Part shown: one piece after another, positions 42,866-51,792 of the stretch
Layout: each line of letters begins with the position of its first letter
How positions within the stretch are numbered: position 1 is the first letter of the stretch
Assembly (NCBI GenBank): GCA_016704465.1
Contig: JADJAD010000013.1
Coordinates: 1 to 64,000 of the forward strand
Origin: Gemmatimonadota bacterium
Lineage (GTDB): Bacteria > Gemmatimonadota > Gemmatimonadetes > Gemmatimonadales > Gemmatimonadaceae
Length of the DNA: 64,000 nucleotides
Direction: 5' to 3'
The notes under the pieces: model-generated
Told to the model about the DNA's origin: nothing
Databases searched by the model: none
Seen by the model: only the letters and a program-made list of their open reading frames with translations
Made by a program: the position numbers and the translations under genes

Positions 42866-43852
42866 ATGGATCGGGTATTGGTGATCGGCGGGACGTTGTT
42901 CATTGGCCGTGCGCTCGTGGAGCAGTTGCTAACGCGTGGCGACGAGGTGGTGATCATGCACCGCGGAACCGGGACACCGTTCGGCGGGCGCGTGGGCGAG
43001 ATTCGCTGCGACCGCAATGACATCAGCGGTGTGCGCTCGGCGCTGGCCGACCGGCGCTTCGACGTCGTCTACGACAACGTGTACGATTGGCAGCGTGGCA
43101 CGACGGCCGAGCAGGTCGCCGCCGCCGCGCGCGCCGTGAGCAATGGCCTGCGCCGGTACGTCTTCACGTCATCGGTCGCCGCCTACCCCATCGGCGGACC
43201 GTACGACGAGGATGCGCCGCTGACCTCGGCGGACGACCCTAACGACTACGCGCGCCATAAGGCCGAGAGTGAGCGCGCGCTGTTCGCCTTGGGCCGGCAC
43301 GACGGAGTGGGCGTCTCCACGCTGCGCCCGGCGTTCGTGTACGGTCCGAACAACCCGTTCGATCGTGAGGCATTCTTCTGGGACCGCATCTGCGCCGGCC
43401 GCCCGATCATCATCCCGGGAGACGGCACTGCCACGATGCAGTGGGTGCACGCGCACGACGTGGCGCGCGCCGCGGTCCTTGCGGCGGACCGAGAGGTCGC
43501 GAACGGACGCGCCTACAACCTCGGCAACACCCCTCCGATCACGCAGGCGGAGTTTGTGCTTGCGCTCGCTCGCGCCGCCGGGCGCGAGGCGACGCTCGTT
43601 CACGTCCCGCGAGAACGGATAGCGGCCGCCGGCGGCGGACTCATGGCGCCACCGCTCTACTTCGGCGCCTACCTCGACATTCCGCCCATCAGCATCGATG
43701 TCGAGCGGGTGCGCCGAGAGCTCGGCCTCGAACTCACGCCGCTGGATGAGGGACTGCGCGCGACGTATCGCTGGTACGCCGAGCAGGAGCGACCGGTGCA
43801 ACATTACGGGTGGGAAGACGACTTGATCGCGTCCTCGTCGGGAACCGGCTGA
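42866..43852 (+). CDS. NAD-dependent epimerase/dehydratase (extended SDR)
   Basis: 328 residues from ATG 42866, with GAGGA nine bases before it. The nucleotide fingerprint is VLVIGGTLFIGRALVEQLL. YVFTSSVAAYPIGGPY and DPNDYARHKAESERAL give the SDR Ser and the Tyr-x-x-x-Lys pair (YARHK), here intact. STLRPAFVYGPNNPFDREAFFWDR and VHAHDVARAAVLA follow in the usual order. Similar bacterial proteins are sugar-nucleotide epimerases or plant CSP41-like RNA-binding SDRs; the substrate is not clear. It lies 245 bases after the acyltransferase on the same strand and may take part in making a surface sugar (inference). Confidence 0.82.
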   Translation: MDRVLVIGGTLFIGRALVEQLLTRGDEVVIMHRGTGTPFGGRVGEIRCDRNDISGVRSALADRRFDVVYDNVYDWQRGTTAEQVAAAARAVSNGLRRYVFTSSVAAYPIGGPYDEDAPLTSADDPNDYARHKAESERALFALGRHDGVGVSTLRPAFVYGPNNPFDREAFFWDRICAGRPIIIPGDGTATMQWVHAHDVARAAVLAADREVANGRAYNLGNTPPITQAEFVLALARAAGREATLVHVPRERIAAAGGGLMAPPLYFGAYLDIPPISIDVERVRRELGLELTPLDEGLRATYRWYAEQERPVQHYGWEDDLIASSSGTG

Positions 43853-43884
43853 CCAGCCGGCTCCCTCCGCTGTTCCGCGAATCG

Positions 43885-45168
43885 CTACCGCTTCTCGTGT
43901 ACCAACTCCCCTCCCACGTACACCCGCTCCACCCAGCTCTTCATCGAGAGCGGCGGCCCGTCGAGCACGATCACGTCGGCATCCTTCCCCACCGTAAGCG
44001 ACCCCACGCGGTCCTGCACCCCAAGGATCCGCGCCGGGATGATCGTGACTGCCTGCAGCACCTGCTGTTCCGTCATCCCGTACCCCGCCGCGATCCCGGC
44101 GTCGAGCAGCAGCCACTTGCTCGATCCCGACGGCGCGAGCGAGCCGAAGGCGCGCGAAAACGTGGCGATCGCCGTCGTCACTCCAGCGTTGGTCAACGTC
44201 GCCGGCAGCGTCTCGTCGACCGCAGGATAGTCCGACTTGTCGGGAATCTCCTCATTGCTCACGTACGGGTGGGAGACCTGACCGAGGATGACCGGGACCT
44301 TGCGCGCCGCAAGTTGCGCCAGCTGCGACTTTGCGTTCGCCGCGCCGTCGATCACCAGGTCGAAACCGAACTCCGCCGCCAGTTGCAGCGCATTGCGGAT
44401 GTCGACCGGGGCGTTGGCCTGGATGCGCGCCGGGATCTCGCGGCGCAGCAGCTTGCCTAACGCTTCCTGCCCGAGGTCACGCGGGAGCGACGGATTCTGC
44501 GCCTTGTTGCGCTGGTACTCCTGGGCCCGCACGAGCGCCTGTCGAATCATGGCCACCTCGGCCATGCGCGTGGCGGGATCGCGCTGCTTCGCACTCGCGG
44601 CCTTGCGCGGCGGCTCGCCGAGCGAGATGTCGATCGCGGCAGGGTCGCGCAGTGACATTGCCGCCAGGTTGTCCCCGGCGGTCTTGACCACCGCCCCCTG
44701 GCCGCCGATGAGCGCGGCATCGGCGGGCGCGATGTACATCGTGGTCACCCCGCCGCCCAGCAGCTCGTGCAGCCGCAACGGGCCACTCGTCCCGGAGCCG
44801 AAGTCGCCGAACGGATTGAACGCCTCGAACACGCGGAGTTGTGGCGACACCGGGTCGGCCGGTTCGTTCAGGTCGCCCGAGCCGATCCCCAGCGACGTCA
44901 TCGCGTCGATGAGCCCGGGCAGGACATACTTGCCGCGCGCATCGACGACCGTCGCACCAGCCGGGATCGTGACGTTGGCCCCCACCGCGGTGATCTTCCC
45001 GCCGCGCATCACTACGGTCGCGTTGGTGATTGCCGGGCCGTCCATGGGCACCACCGTGCCACCACGAATGGCAATGGCACGCTCCTGCGCCGCCAGCGGG
45101 GACGCGACGAACGCGATGGCAACGGCCGTGACGACGGTCGTGGCCAAGAATCGGGATGTTTCGCGCAT
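43885..45168 (-). CDS. Amidohydrolase-like protein lacking the HxH metal motif
   Basis: 427 residues from ATG 45168, two bases after the stop of the upstream paralogue. A signal peptide (FLATTVVTAVAIAFVASPLAAQ) is present. The sandwich domain and barrel are clear (GGTVVPMDGPAITNATVVMRGGKITAVG; ILGVQDRVGSLTVGKDADVIVLDG). Where the family has a H-x-H pair after GLID, this protein has Met90-Thr91-Ser92 (GLIDAMTSLGIG), and other metal ligands are also hard to find, so catalysis by the standard mechanism is unlikely. It may be a non-catalytic partner of the neighbouring active enzyme. Ribosome site GAGGGGAAG lies within the end of the upstream gene. Confidence 0.8.
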   Translation of the reverse strand: MRETSRFLATTVVTAVAIAFVASPLAAQERAIAIRGGTVVPMDGPAITNATVVMRGGKITAVGANVTIPAGATVVDARGKYVLPGLIDAMTSLGIGSGDLNEPADPVSPQLRVFEAFNPFGDFGSGTSGPLRLHELLGGGVTTMYIAPADAALIGGQGAVVKTAGDNLAAMSLRDPAAIDISLGEPPRKAASAKQRDPATRMAEVAMIRQALVRAQEYQRNKAQNPSLPRDLGQEALGKLLRREIPARIQANAPVDIRNALQLAAEFGFDLVIDGAANAKSQLAQLAARKVPVILGQVSHPYVSNEEIPDKSDYPAVDETLPATLTNAGVTTAIATFSRAFGSLAPSGSSKWLLLDAGIAAGYGMTEQQVLQAVTIIPARILGVQDRVGSLTVGKDADVIVLDGPPLSMKSWVERVYVGGELVHEKR

Positions 45169-45170
45169 GG

Positions 45171-46373
45171 TCACTTCCCCTCCGTCGAGCGATCGTAGAT
45201 CACGGCGCCATCGCCCACCACGAGGTCCACACGCGTGCGCGGTTCGTACCACGGTCCGTTCATGACGACGAAGTCCGCGTCCTTGCCGACGGCGATGCTG
45301 CCGACGCGATCGGCGACGCCCTGGATCTCGGCGACGTTGATCGTGATGGCCTTGAGCGCCTCGTCCTCGGGCAGGCCGTAGCGCATCGCCAGACCGGCCG
45401 ACAGGCGCAACCACTTCTGGTTGATCACCGGGTGATCGGTGTGCATGGCGATCTTGACCCCGGCCTTCCACAGTTCGAACGGCCCCTTCATGGCATCGTC
45501 GGTGACCCCGATGCGCGAGCCGAGCGGGAGCACGACCGCGCTCACGCCCCGCTTCGCCACCTCGGTTGCGACCTTGTAGGCCTCCGTCGAGTGGTGCAAG
45601 GTGAGGTCGAATCCGAACTCGTCCTTCAGGCGCAGGATCGTCATCACGTCCGTCGCCGAGTGCACGTGGGCGCGCACGCGGACCTTGCGGGCGAGCACCT
45701 CGGCCATGGCGTCGTAGCCGAGGTCGCGCGCGGGAGGCGCGCCCTGGCGTCCGCCGTCTTCCCAGCGCTTCTGGGCGGCCACGTACTCCTGTGTCTTGAT
45801 CAGGTATTGCCGCAAGTTGGCGGCCACGCCCATGGCGGTGGCGGGATAGGCATCGCTGCGCTTGGGCCCCATGGCGAACTTCATCCCCCCCTTCTCCAGC
45901 AGTATGCGCTTGGAGAGGTCGGACCCGAAGGTCTTCAGCACGATCGCCATGCCGCTCACGTTCTCGCCACTTCCCGGCCCGGTCGTCAGGCTGGTCACCC
46001 CGCCCTTGACCGCGTCCTTCCAATCCGGGTCCTCGAGGTCGAGCGCGTCGCGAATGCGATGCTGCGGCCCGATGATCATCGGGCGGTCGTTCAGGTCGGT
46101 CGGGCGCGCGCCGATGTGCGAGTGCTCATCGATGAAGCCCGGTACGATGACCTTGCCGGTGGCATCGATGACCAACGCGCCTGCCGGCACCGAGACGTTG
46201 CGGCCGACGGCCGCGATGCGCCCATCCCGCACCAGGATCGTCGCATCCGAGATGGGGGCGCCGGTCGCAGTGTGGACGGTGGCACCGCGCACGGCGAGCA
46301 GTTGCTGCGCGGGGAGCGGGGCCGCGCACAGCGCCAACAGCGCTGTCGCGGCATGATACCGAGTGTGCTTCAT
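45171..46373 (-). CDS. Secreted amidohydrolase with intact HxH motif
   Basis: 400 residues from ATG 46373. A signal peptide (ATALLALCAAPLPAQQ) is present. The metal motif is intact: His84 and His86 in GFIDEHSHIGA; further His are in RVRAHVHSATD and DLTLHHSTEAYK, and Asp in KIAMHTDHPV. The ending IQGVADRVGSIAVGKDADFVVMNG is typical. In relatives these periplasmic enzymes cleave amide or ring bonds in peptides and imides; the substrate here is unknown. It is followed after two bases by a paralogue that lost the HxH pair, so the two are co-translated. Confidence 0.87.
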   Translation of the reverse strand: MKHTRYHAATALLALCAAPLPAQQLLAVRGATVHTATGAPISDATILVRDGRIAAVGRNVSVPAGALVIDATGKVIVPGFIDEHSHIGARPTDLNDRPMIIGPQHRIRDALDLEDPDWKDAVKGGVTSLTTGPGSGENVSGMAIVLKTFGSDLSKRILLEKGGMKFAMGPKRSDAYPATAMGVAANLRQYLIKTQEYVAAQKRWEDGGRQGAPPARDLGYDAMAEVLARKVRVRAHVHSATDVMTILRLKDEFGFDLTLHHSTEAYKVATEVAKRGVSAVVLPLGSRIGVTDDAMKGPFELWKAGVKIAMHTDHPVINQKWLRLSAGLAMRYGLPEDEALKAITINVAEIQGVADRVGSIAVGKDADFVVMNGPWYEPRTRVDLVVGDGAVIYDRSTEGK

Positions 46374-46506
46374 TGCCGTGGGGAGAGGGGACCGCGTCAA
46401 CTTGCCGACGGAACCGGGCAGCGCAAGGCGCGAGGGGCCAGGACGCGGCGGCCCGCCTCCACGCCGGTGACACCATGACACCGCCCCAATCCATCCGGCA
46501 ATGCAC

Positions 46507-46532
46507 GAGCGCCCCGCATGTGCGGGGCGCTC
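46507..46532 (-). terminator. Near-perfect palindrome after the LTxxQ lipoprotein gene
   Basis: GAGCGCCCCGCA (46507-46518) is followed two bases later by its exact complement (46521-46532). It lies about 60 bases past the stop of the minus-strand lipoprotein gene. There is no T-tract, but the stem is the strongest in this intergenic gap. Confidence 0.5.
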
Positions 46533-46593
46533 GATGGCTCGGAACCAGATGCAGGATCGCTCGACTTGGCGACCCGCCCCGCGTGGGAGTCGC

Positions 46594-47367
46594 TTAGCGA
46601 CCGGTGAGCGCCCGGACCAGGCAGGCGTTGGCCTTCTGCTCCGGCGTGAGCACGCCGAGAATCGCCTCTGCCAGACGCCGCTCCGCGGTCCTGAGCGCCT
46701 CGAGTGTCGACTCGGCCCGCGCCAGGATCGCGCTCACCTGCGCGCGAGTGGCGCCGGCCTGCGCTGCCGCACGCGCCTCCTCGTGCACCTGCTTGATTGA
46801 CTCGAGATATCCTTGCACCGACTCGCCAAAGGCACTCCGCAGTTCCCGAATCTGCGCGACCTGCGCAGCGGACAGCTGGTTCAGCACGTCGGGACGACAG
46901 GCACTCTCCCCGCGCCCCTTCGAGGAGATCCACGCCTGCTGCTCGGCGGTGTAGACGTTCCAGATGTCGCGCTGCAGGCTCGCCAATGCAGCCGACAGGC
47001 GGGCAACGATCGGCATCGCCTTGGCGAGAATCGCGGCGATCGCGGCGCGGTCCTTCCTGGCCGTCAGTGCGGCCCTGAGTTCGTGCTCGATCGTCTTGAG
47101 CGCCGCCAGCGAGGCGGCGTTGTCCGCCTGGAACGCCTCGTGGAGCGCCTGGATCCTGGCCTTCTGTTCGGCCGTCAGCTTGAGGTTCTCGGGAAGCTCC
47201 GAGCCACCGATCCCGGCCCGGTCCACCGCCGCCGCGCCAGTGGCGTCGAACTGCTGCACCAGGTCGATCGTGGTGTCGTCGAGGGGCTCCGTGGTCGCCG
47301 GGGCTGTGGAGTCGGTCGAGCAGGCGGCCAGGGCGGCGAGCGCGATGAGGCAGGCGAAGCGCTTCAT
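46594..47367 (-). CDS. LTxxQ-motif lipoprotein (Spy/CpxP-like)
   Basis: 257 residues from ATG 47367, with CAGGA upstream. The signal peptide ends in lipobox LAAC (residues 12-16). The mature protein is almost all helix and contains three LTxxQ-like motifs: LTAEQKARIQAL, LSAAQVAQIREL and LTPEQKANACL. This is the mark of the Spy/CpxP family, periplasmic ATP-independent chaperones or sensors of envelope stress; here it is doubled in length and lipid-anchored. CRPDVL and NACLVR supply two Cys that could form a disulfide. Confidence 0.75.
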   Translation of the reverse strand: MKRFACLIALAALAACSTDSTAPATTEPLDDTTIDLVQQFDATGAAAVDRAGIGGSELPENLKLTAEQKARIQALHEAFQADNAASLAALKTIEHELRAALTARKDRAAIAAILAKAMPIVARLSAALASLQRDIWNVYTAEQQAWISSKGRGESACRPDVLNQLSAAQVAQIRELRSAFGESVQGYLESIKQVHEEARAAAQAGATRAQVSAILARAESTLEALRTAERRLAEAILGVLTPEQKANACLVRALTGR

Positions 47368-47557
47368 GATCGTGTGGTCCTGGTGAGGCACGCCCACGAG
47401 CGGCATGCGGTAACAAGATACTACCGGCGTGGAAGGCGACGCGCTACACACCTATTGCTGGGTGCCCGGCGCTTGGCCGCCACATGAGGCGCATGCCCAG
47501 CGGCCGCGGCGCTCTCTCTTGAGACATGCCCGATCGCTGGACCGCGCGGTCGCGACG

Positions 47558-48004
47558 CTACTCCGGCTTCAGCACCTCGCCGACCGCTCCGGACGCTCGA
47601 TCGTACGTCACGATGTGCGCCCACTCGTCGGCATCGGACCGCGCCACCACCGCGATGACCGGCTCGGTGTCGCTCAGGTTGAAGACCTCGTGCGGTACGC
47701 CCGGTTCAATGAAGATGAAGTCGCCTGCGCCATTCTCCACCGATTGCTTCAGGAGGTCCCCGTACTCATGCCGCACGCGTCCCTGCAGGATGTAGAGCAT
47801 CACCTCGAAGCCGACGTGAACGTGCGCGAAGGCGACAGCCCCCGGCGGTACCGTGGCGATGTTCATGGAGAGCTGCTTCGCATTGACGTTCTTGGCCGAC
47901 ATGCCGGCCCGGTACTGGATGCCGTTCCAGGCGCGCACGGTCTCGCCGCCCCGGATGACGGAGATCCCGTCGTGGTGCTCGACGAACGTGGTGAGATCGA
48001 TCAT
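47558..48004 (-). CDS. Cupin-domain protein
   Basis: 148 residues from ATG 48004. The two cupin motifs are visible: VAFAHVHVGFEVMLYILQG (His-x-His and Glu metal ligands) and GDFIFIEPGVPHEVFNL (the second His). It is a single small barrel with no other domain, predicted to be cytoplasmic. Cupins of this size include dioxygenases, isomerases and sensors; no substrate can be assigned. It is the last gene of a minus-strand set with an NSS transporter and a class-V PLP enzyme, starting 33 bases after the transporter stop. Confidence 0.82.
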   Translation of the reverse strand: MIDLTTFVEHHDGISVIRGGETVRAWNGIQYRAGMSAKNVNAKQLSMNIATVPPGAVAFAHVHVGFEVMLYILQGRVRHEYGDLLKQSVENGAGDFIFIEPGVPHEVFNLSDTEPVIAVVARSDADEWAHIVTYDRASGAVGEVLKPE

Positions 48005-48037
48005 GGCGCAGGGGACGAGGGACACGAGGTGAGGACG

Positions 48038-49369
48038 CTAGACGGTCGGAAGCAGGTGCAACAGGTCGGTCAGGAGCCACCAGAGTCCGACCGTCAGCAT
48101 CGCGGCGGGGATGACGTAGCGAATGCAGGTCACGAGGATGCGGCGAGCAGGGCCGGGGTCGCCCAACTGTTCGAGCAGGGTGGCGCGCTGCACGAACCAG
48201 CCCATGGTCAAGACAGACAGCAGCGCCCCGAGCGCCTGCATCCCCGACCCGAACGTGAGATCCCACGCCACGAAGATCTTCAGGTTGATCATCGGTACAA
48301 GGGCCACCAGCCCGACGATCGCGGCCATGAGGCTGATGGCCTTGCGGCGCGTGAGGGCCGTGTTGTCCACCACCCCGGCAATGAGCACCTCGAGCGCCGC
48401 GACGTCGGAGAGGAAGGCGGCCCCGAACAGCCCCACAAAAAAGAGGGCGCCGAACAGCCCGCCCCCTGGCATCTGGCCAAAGACGCGGGGGAGTGTGTCG
48501 AACAGGAGTCCGGGGCCACTCGACGGCGACAGCCCGAACGCGAAGACCGCGGGAAAGATGACCAGGCCGGCCATCAGTCCGGCGGTCGTGTCGCCCAGCG
48601 CGGTCCACGCCGCGCTCGTGCGCAGCGGCGTCCCCGCGGGCAGGTACGACCCGTACGTCACCATGAAGGTGCCGCCTAACGACAGCGAGAATATCGCCTG
48701 CCCCATCGCCGCCACCATCACGGTCGGCGTCAGGTCGCGCCACGCGAACCGCCCGATGAACCAGCGCACCCCCTCGTCCGCCCCGGGCAGGGTGAGCGAC
48801 CGCACGATCAGCACGACGAGAATGACGAAGAGCGTCGGCATGATCACCGTGCTCGCCCGCTCGATGCCGGCCCGCAGCCCCCGGTCGATGACGAAGGCGC
48901 ACGACGCGATGACCACGCCGGTGCAGGCCACCTGGAGCAGGATCGATCGTCCACTCACCCCAGTCTCCGGCGGAAGGATCGCCGAGGCGTCGAGGGCGAT
49001 CCCGATGCTCGACAGCAGCTCCGAGAGGGCGAAGTACAGCACCCAGCCCACCACGTTCGTGTAGTACGCGGTCGCCGCGACCACGACACAGAACAGGGCG
49101 CCACCCACGAATCGACCGCCCGGCAGCCGTCCCCGCTGAAAGGCCCCCAGCGTCCCGCGACCCGTGTGTCGCCCGAGCGTCCACTCGGCCAGCAGGGCCG
49201 GGACGCCGATCACGAGGGCGACGAGGACGTAGAAGGCCACGAAGGCGGCCCCGCCATAGCGCCCGACCAAATACGGAAAGCGCCAGATATTCCCCAGTCC
49301 CACCGCGACCCCGACCATGGTGAGGATCGTGCCGAGACGGGACGCAAAGTGTTCGCGCACCTCGGTCAC
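48038..49369 (-). CDS. Sodium-dependent amino-acid transporter (NSS family)
   Basis: 443 residues from GTG 49369, overlapping the upstream stop by four bases (GTGA). The family hallmark is TM1: RLGTILTMVGVAVGLGNIWRFPYLVGRYGG, with the unwound GLGNIWRFPY segment that binds substrate and Na+. About eleven hydrophobic segments can be counted, and QAIFSLSLGGTFMVTYGSYL (TM6) is also typical. NSS proteins import amino acids, including tryptophan, leucine or glycine, with sodium. Coupling to the PLP enzyme gene suggests that its substrate is catabolised by that operon (inference). Confidence 0.92.
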   Translation of the reverse strand: MTEVREHFASRLGTILTMVGVAVGLGNIWRFPYLVGRYGGAAFVAFYVLVALVIGVPALLAEWTLGRHTGRGTLGAFQRGRLPGGRFVGGALFCVVVAATAYYTNVVGWVLYFALSELLSSIGIALDASAILPPETGVSGRSILLQVACTGVVIASCAFVIDRGLRAGIERASTVIMPTLFVILVVLIVRSLTLPGADEGVRWFIGRFAWRDLTPTVMVAAMGQAIFSLSLGGTFMVTYGSYLPAGTPLRTSAAWTALGDTTAGLMAGLVIFPAVFAFGLSPSSGPGLLFDTLPRVFGQMPGGGLFGALFFVGLFGAAFLSDVAALEVLIAGVVDNTALTRRKAISLMAAIVGLVALVPMINLKIFVAWDLTFGSGMQALGALLSVLTMGWFVQRATLLEQLGDPGPARRILVTCIRYVIPAAMLTVGLWWLLTDLLHLLPTV

Positions 49370-50523
49370 GGGGTGCGCGCCTCGGCCAGCACCTCGACCA
49401 GCGCGTCGAGCGCGTGGTCGATCTCGGCAACGGTGTTGTAGAAGTGCGGCGCCAGCCGGATGACCGGACCACGCGCCGAGGCAATGATGCCGCGCGCGCG
49501 TAACGCCGACTCCACCGCATGAGCATCCTCGCACAGGATCGCGGTGCTTGGCGTCTTGGGGACGGCCAGCCCGGGACCGTGCAGCGAGAGCCCTCGCGCG
49601 AGCGCCCCCTCCACCAGCCGAGTGGAGAGATGCTGCGTCCACTCGGCGATCGCCCCGCTCCCGATCCCATGCAACCACTCCATCGCCGCGCGACTGACGT
49701 ACGCGGGAAAGATCGGCGGCGTCCCACCGTCGAACCGCGACGCGCTCGCCGACCAGTCCAGGCGCGTGGCATCGAAGGCGAACGGGTTCACTCGGCCGAA
49801 CCAACCGGTCGTCAGCGGCTCCAGGCGCGCCACCAGTGCGCGCCGCACGTACAGGAAGGCGATCCCTGGCGTTCCCATCAGGTACTTGAGCGTCCCCGAC
49901 GCCAACAGGTCGAGGTCCATGGCGCGCACGTCGACCGGCAGCACACCTAACGACTGGTACGCGTCCACATACGAGAGGGCGCCGTGCGAGCGCGCCAGCC
50001 GGGCGATTGCCGCGACGTCCTGCACCGCCCCGTTCTGGTAGTAGGCATGCGCCGCGGAGACGATTGCCGTGCGCTCATCGATCGCGCCCTCGTACATCTC
50101 GAGCGGCACGTGCCCGTCGCGCAGCGCGACCCAGCGCACCCGGGCGCCCCGTCGCTCCTGGGCCTTCCACACGTGCCCGACCGCCGGAAACTCCGCCCCG
50201 CTCGCGACCACCACGTCGCGTCCGCTGCCAAAATCAATCGCGGTGGCGATGGCACTCGTCGCTGCCGACACCGACGAGACAACGGATACCTCGTCAGGCT
50301 CGGCGTTGATCATCGCCGCGAATGCCCGTCGGGCGAGTTCGACCTCGCCCATCCATTCGTCCCAGTCCATGCCGCGGCTGTTCCACGACTCCATGTAGCG
50401 AGCCGCCGCATCGCGCGTGACGCTGGTCAGCGGTGCCTGCGAGCAGTTGTTGAGCGGGATCGCCCGCTCGAGTATGGGGATCTTCGCCCGCAATGCGGCG
50501 ATGTCGAAGGGCGGAACGGCCAT
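49366..50523 (-). CDS. Class-V fold PLP-dependent enzyme (kynureninase/desulfurase-like)
   Basis: 385 residues from ATG 50523. The fold type I, class V pattern is clear: YVDAYQSLGVLPVDVRAMDLDLLASGTLKYLMGTPG, with the PLP Lys in SGTLKYL and the Asp of YVDAYQ pairing with the ring nitrogen. LNNCSQAPLT near the N-terminus and SAAHAYYQNGAVQDVAAI are also typical. Family members include cysteine desulfurases, kynureninases, isopenicillin-N epimerases and serine-glyoxylate aminotransferases; the sequence alone does not choose among them. It is encoded with an NSS transporter and faces a divergent ThDP decarboxylase/cyclase operon. Confidence 0.85.
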   Translation of the reverse strand: MAVPPFDIAALRAKIPILERAIPLNNCSQAPLTSVTRDAAARYMESWNSRGMDWDEWMGEVELARRAFAAMINAEPDEVSVVSSVSAATSAIATAIDFGSGRDVVVASGAEFPAVGHVWKAQERRGARVRWVALRDGHVPLEMYEGAIDERTAIVSAAHAYYQNGAVQDVAAIARLARSHGALSYVDAYQSLGVLPVDVRAMDLDLLASGTLKYLMGTPGIAFLYVRRALVARLEPLTTGWFGRVNPFAFDATRLDWSASASRFDGGTPPIFPAYVSRAAMEWLHGIGSGAIAEWTQHLSTRLVEGALARGLSLHGPGLAVPKTPSTAILCEDAHAVESALRARGIIASARGPVIRLAPHFYNTVAEIDHALDALVEVLAEARTP

Positions 50524-50709
50524 GCGAGTCAGGAGGGAGAGCGGACCACGGAACGCTGGCGCACGCAGGTGCGTATGCGGGCGCCCCCGAAGATGCAGCC
50601 CCGCACGCCCGGCCACAGGGGGCGACGAGCGGTCACCGCCCACCGGGGCACGCGAGCACCGGATGCAACAGTCTCCCGCGCCGAACCGCGCCGCCCACCT
50701 CACCAGTGG

Positions 50710-51600
50710 TCAGTCGCGCATTTCCGCGTGAAGGATCACGCGCTCCACGAGGCAGGAGATCGTCATCGGTCCGATCCCGCCCGGTACGGGCACGATCGCC
50801 GCGAGATGCGCCACACCGCCACTGAGGTCAAGGTCGCCCCGCCCACCAGGGTTGAAGTAGCCGACGTCGATCGCCACCGAACCGACCGGCAGCTCGCTCA
50901 CACGCAGCGTGCCCGGTGCAGCCGCTGCGATCACGACCAGTTCGGCCTCCCTCACGTGCTGCACAAGCGTCGGGTCGGTCGGCGACACCAGCGGCGCAAG
51001 GCTCACGCCCAGCCGGGCGATCGCCGTCCAGAGCATGTGTGAGAAGTCGTGCGCGTCGGCCACGATGAGACCTCGGCGTCCACGCACGTCAATGCGATAC
51101 GCCGCGAGCAGGGCGAGCACTGCGCTCACCGTCACTGGAGGCGGCACCCCCTCGTCGTGCAGGTACCGCTGCACCATGCCAGGCGACATGACGTCCACAT
51201 CCAATCGCTCCGGGATGGCGTGCTCCAATGCGGCAGCAAACGATGCATCGGGATAGGGCACCTGCACGAAGAGCCCGTCCAGCTCGTGCGAAGTGACGAG
51301 CGCGTCCATCGCCTGCCGAGCCGTCGCCGAGTCGGCGCCGAACGGGACGTGATGCTGGACCACGTCCACACCCACGGCGGCACAGGCGCTCACCTTGCGC
51401 GCCACGTACGGAGCGGGCCCGGTGGGTTCGGCGAAGGCGAGGATCGCCAGGCGGGGCGTGCGTCCGAGCCGGGCGCGAACGGCGAGCGCGCGTCGGTGCA
51501 GATCGTCCTGCCGACGCGCCGCGAGCTGTGCACCATCCATGATGCGCACGCTCGACCCGGCCTGGAGTCGCCTCGCCCACGCACTCATCTCGTCGTCCAT
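50710..51600 (-). CDS. FolD-like methylenetetrahydrofolate dehydrogenase/cyclohydrolase, divergent
   Basis: 296 residues from ATG 51600, with GGAGGAGG upstream. The cyclohydrolase/dehydrogenase active-site Tyr and Lys are present in APYVARKVSACAAVGV, and GLFVQVPYPD (for GxxVQLPLP) and VPGGIGPMTISCLVERV are well kept. The NADP-binding motif, normally G-R-S-x-x-V-G-x-P, is replaced by IVADAHDFSHMLW, and the KDVDG motif by RLDVDVMSPG. It may therefore have lost the usual dinucleotide specificity, or act on another one-carbon substrate. It lies upstream of the class-V PLP enzyme and divergent from the ThDP genes. A housekeeping FolD is expected elsewhere in the genome. Confidence 0.8.
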   Translation of the reverse strand: MDDEMSAWARRLQAGSSVRIMDGAQLAARRQDDLHRRALAVRARLGRTPRLAILAFAEPTGPAPYVARKVSACAAVGVDVVQHHVPFGADSATARQAMDALVTSHELDGLFVQVPYPDASFAAALEHAIPERLDVDVMSPGMVQRYLHDEGVPPPVTVSAVLALLAAYRIDVRGRRGLIVADAHDFSHMLWTAIARLGVSLAPLVSPTDPTLVQHVREAELVVIAAAAPGTLRVSELPVGSVAIDVGYFNPGGRGDLDLSGGVAHLAAIVPVPGGIGPMTISCLVERVILHAEMRD

Positions 51601-51792
51601 CGCCTCCTCCGCTTGGCTTCGCGAGGAAGATATCGCACGGCGTCGCGTCTCCTCACACCCGGCAGACCCGTGATGCGTCCCCTGCCCTTCCGCGTCCGGC
51701 GTACCACGCGACAGCTTACCCCGGTGACGCGTCGGCGCGAGCGCCGGCACGACGCTCGCCGTTCTCATCATACGCCTCCTCTGTTGCAGCGC

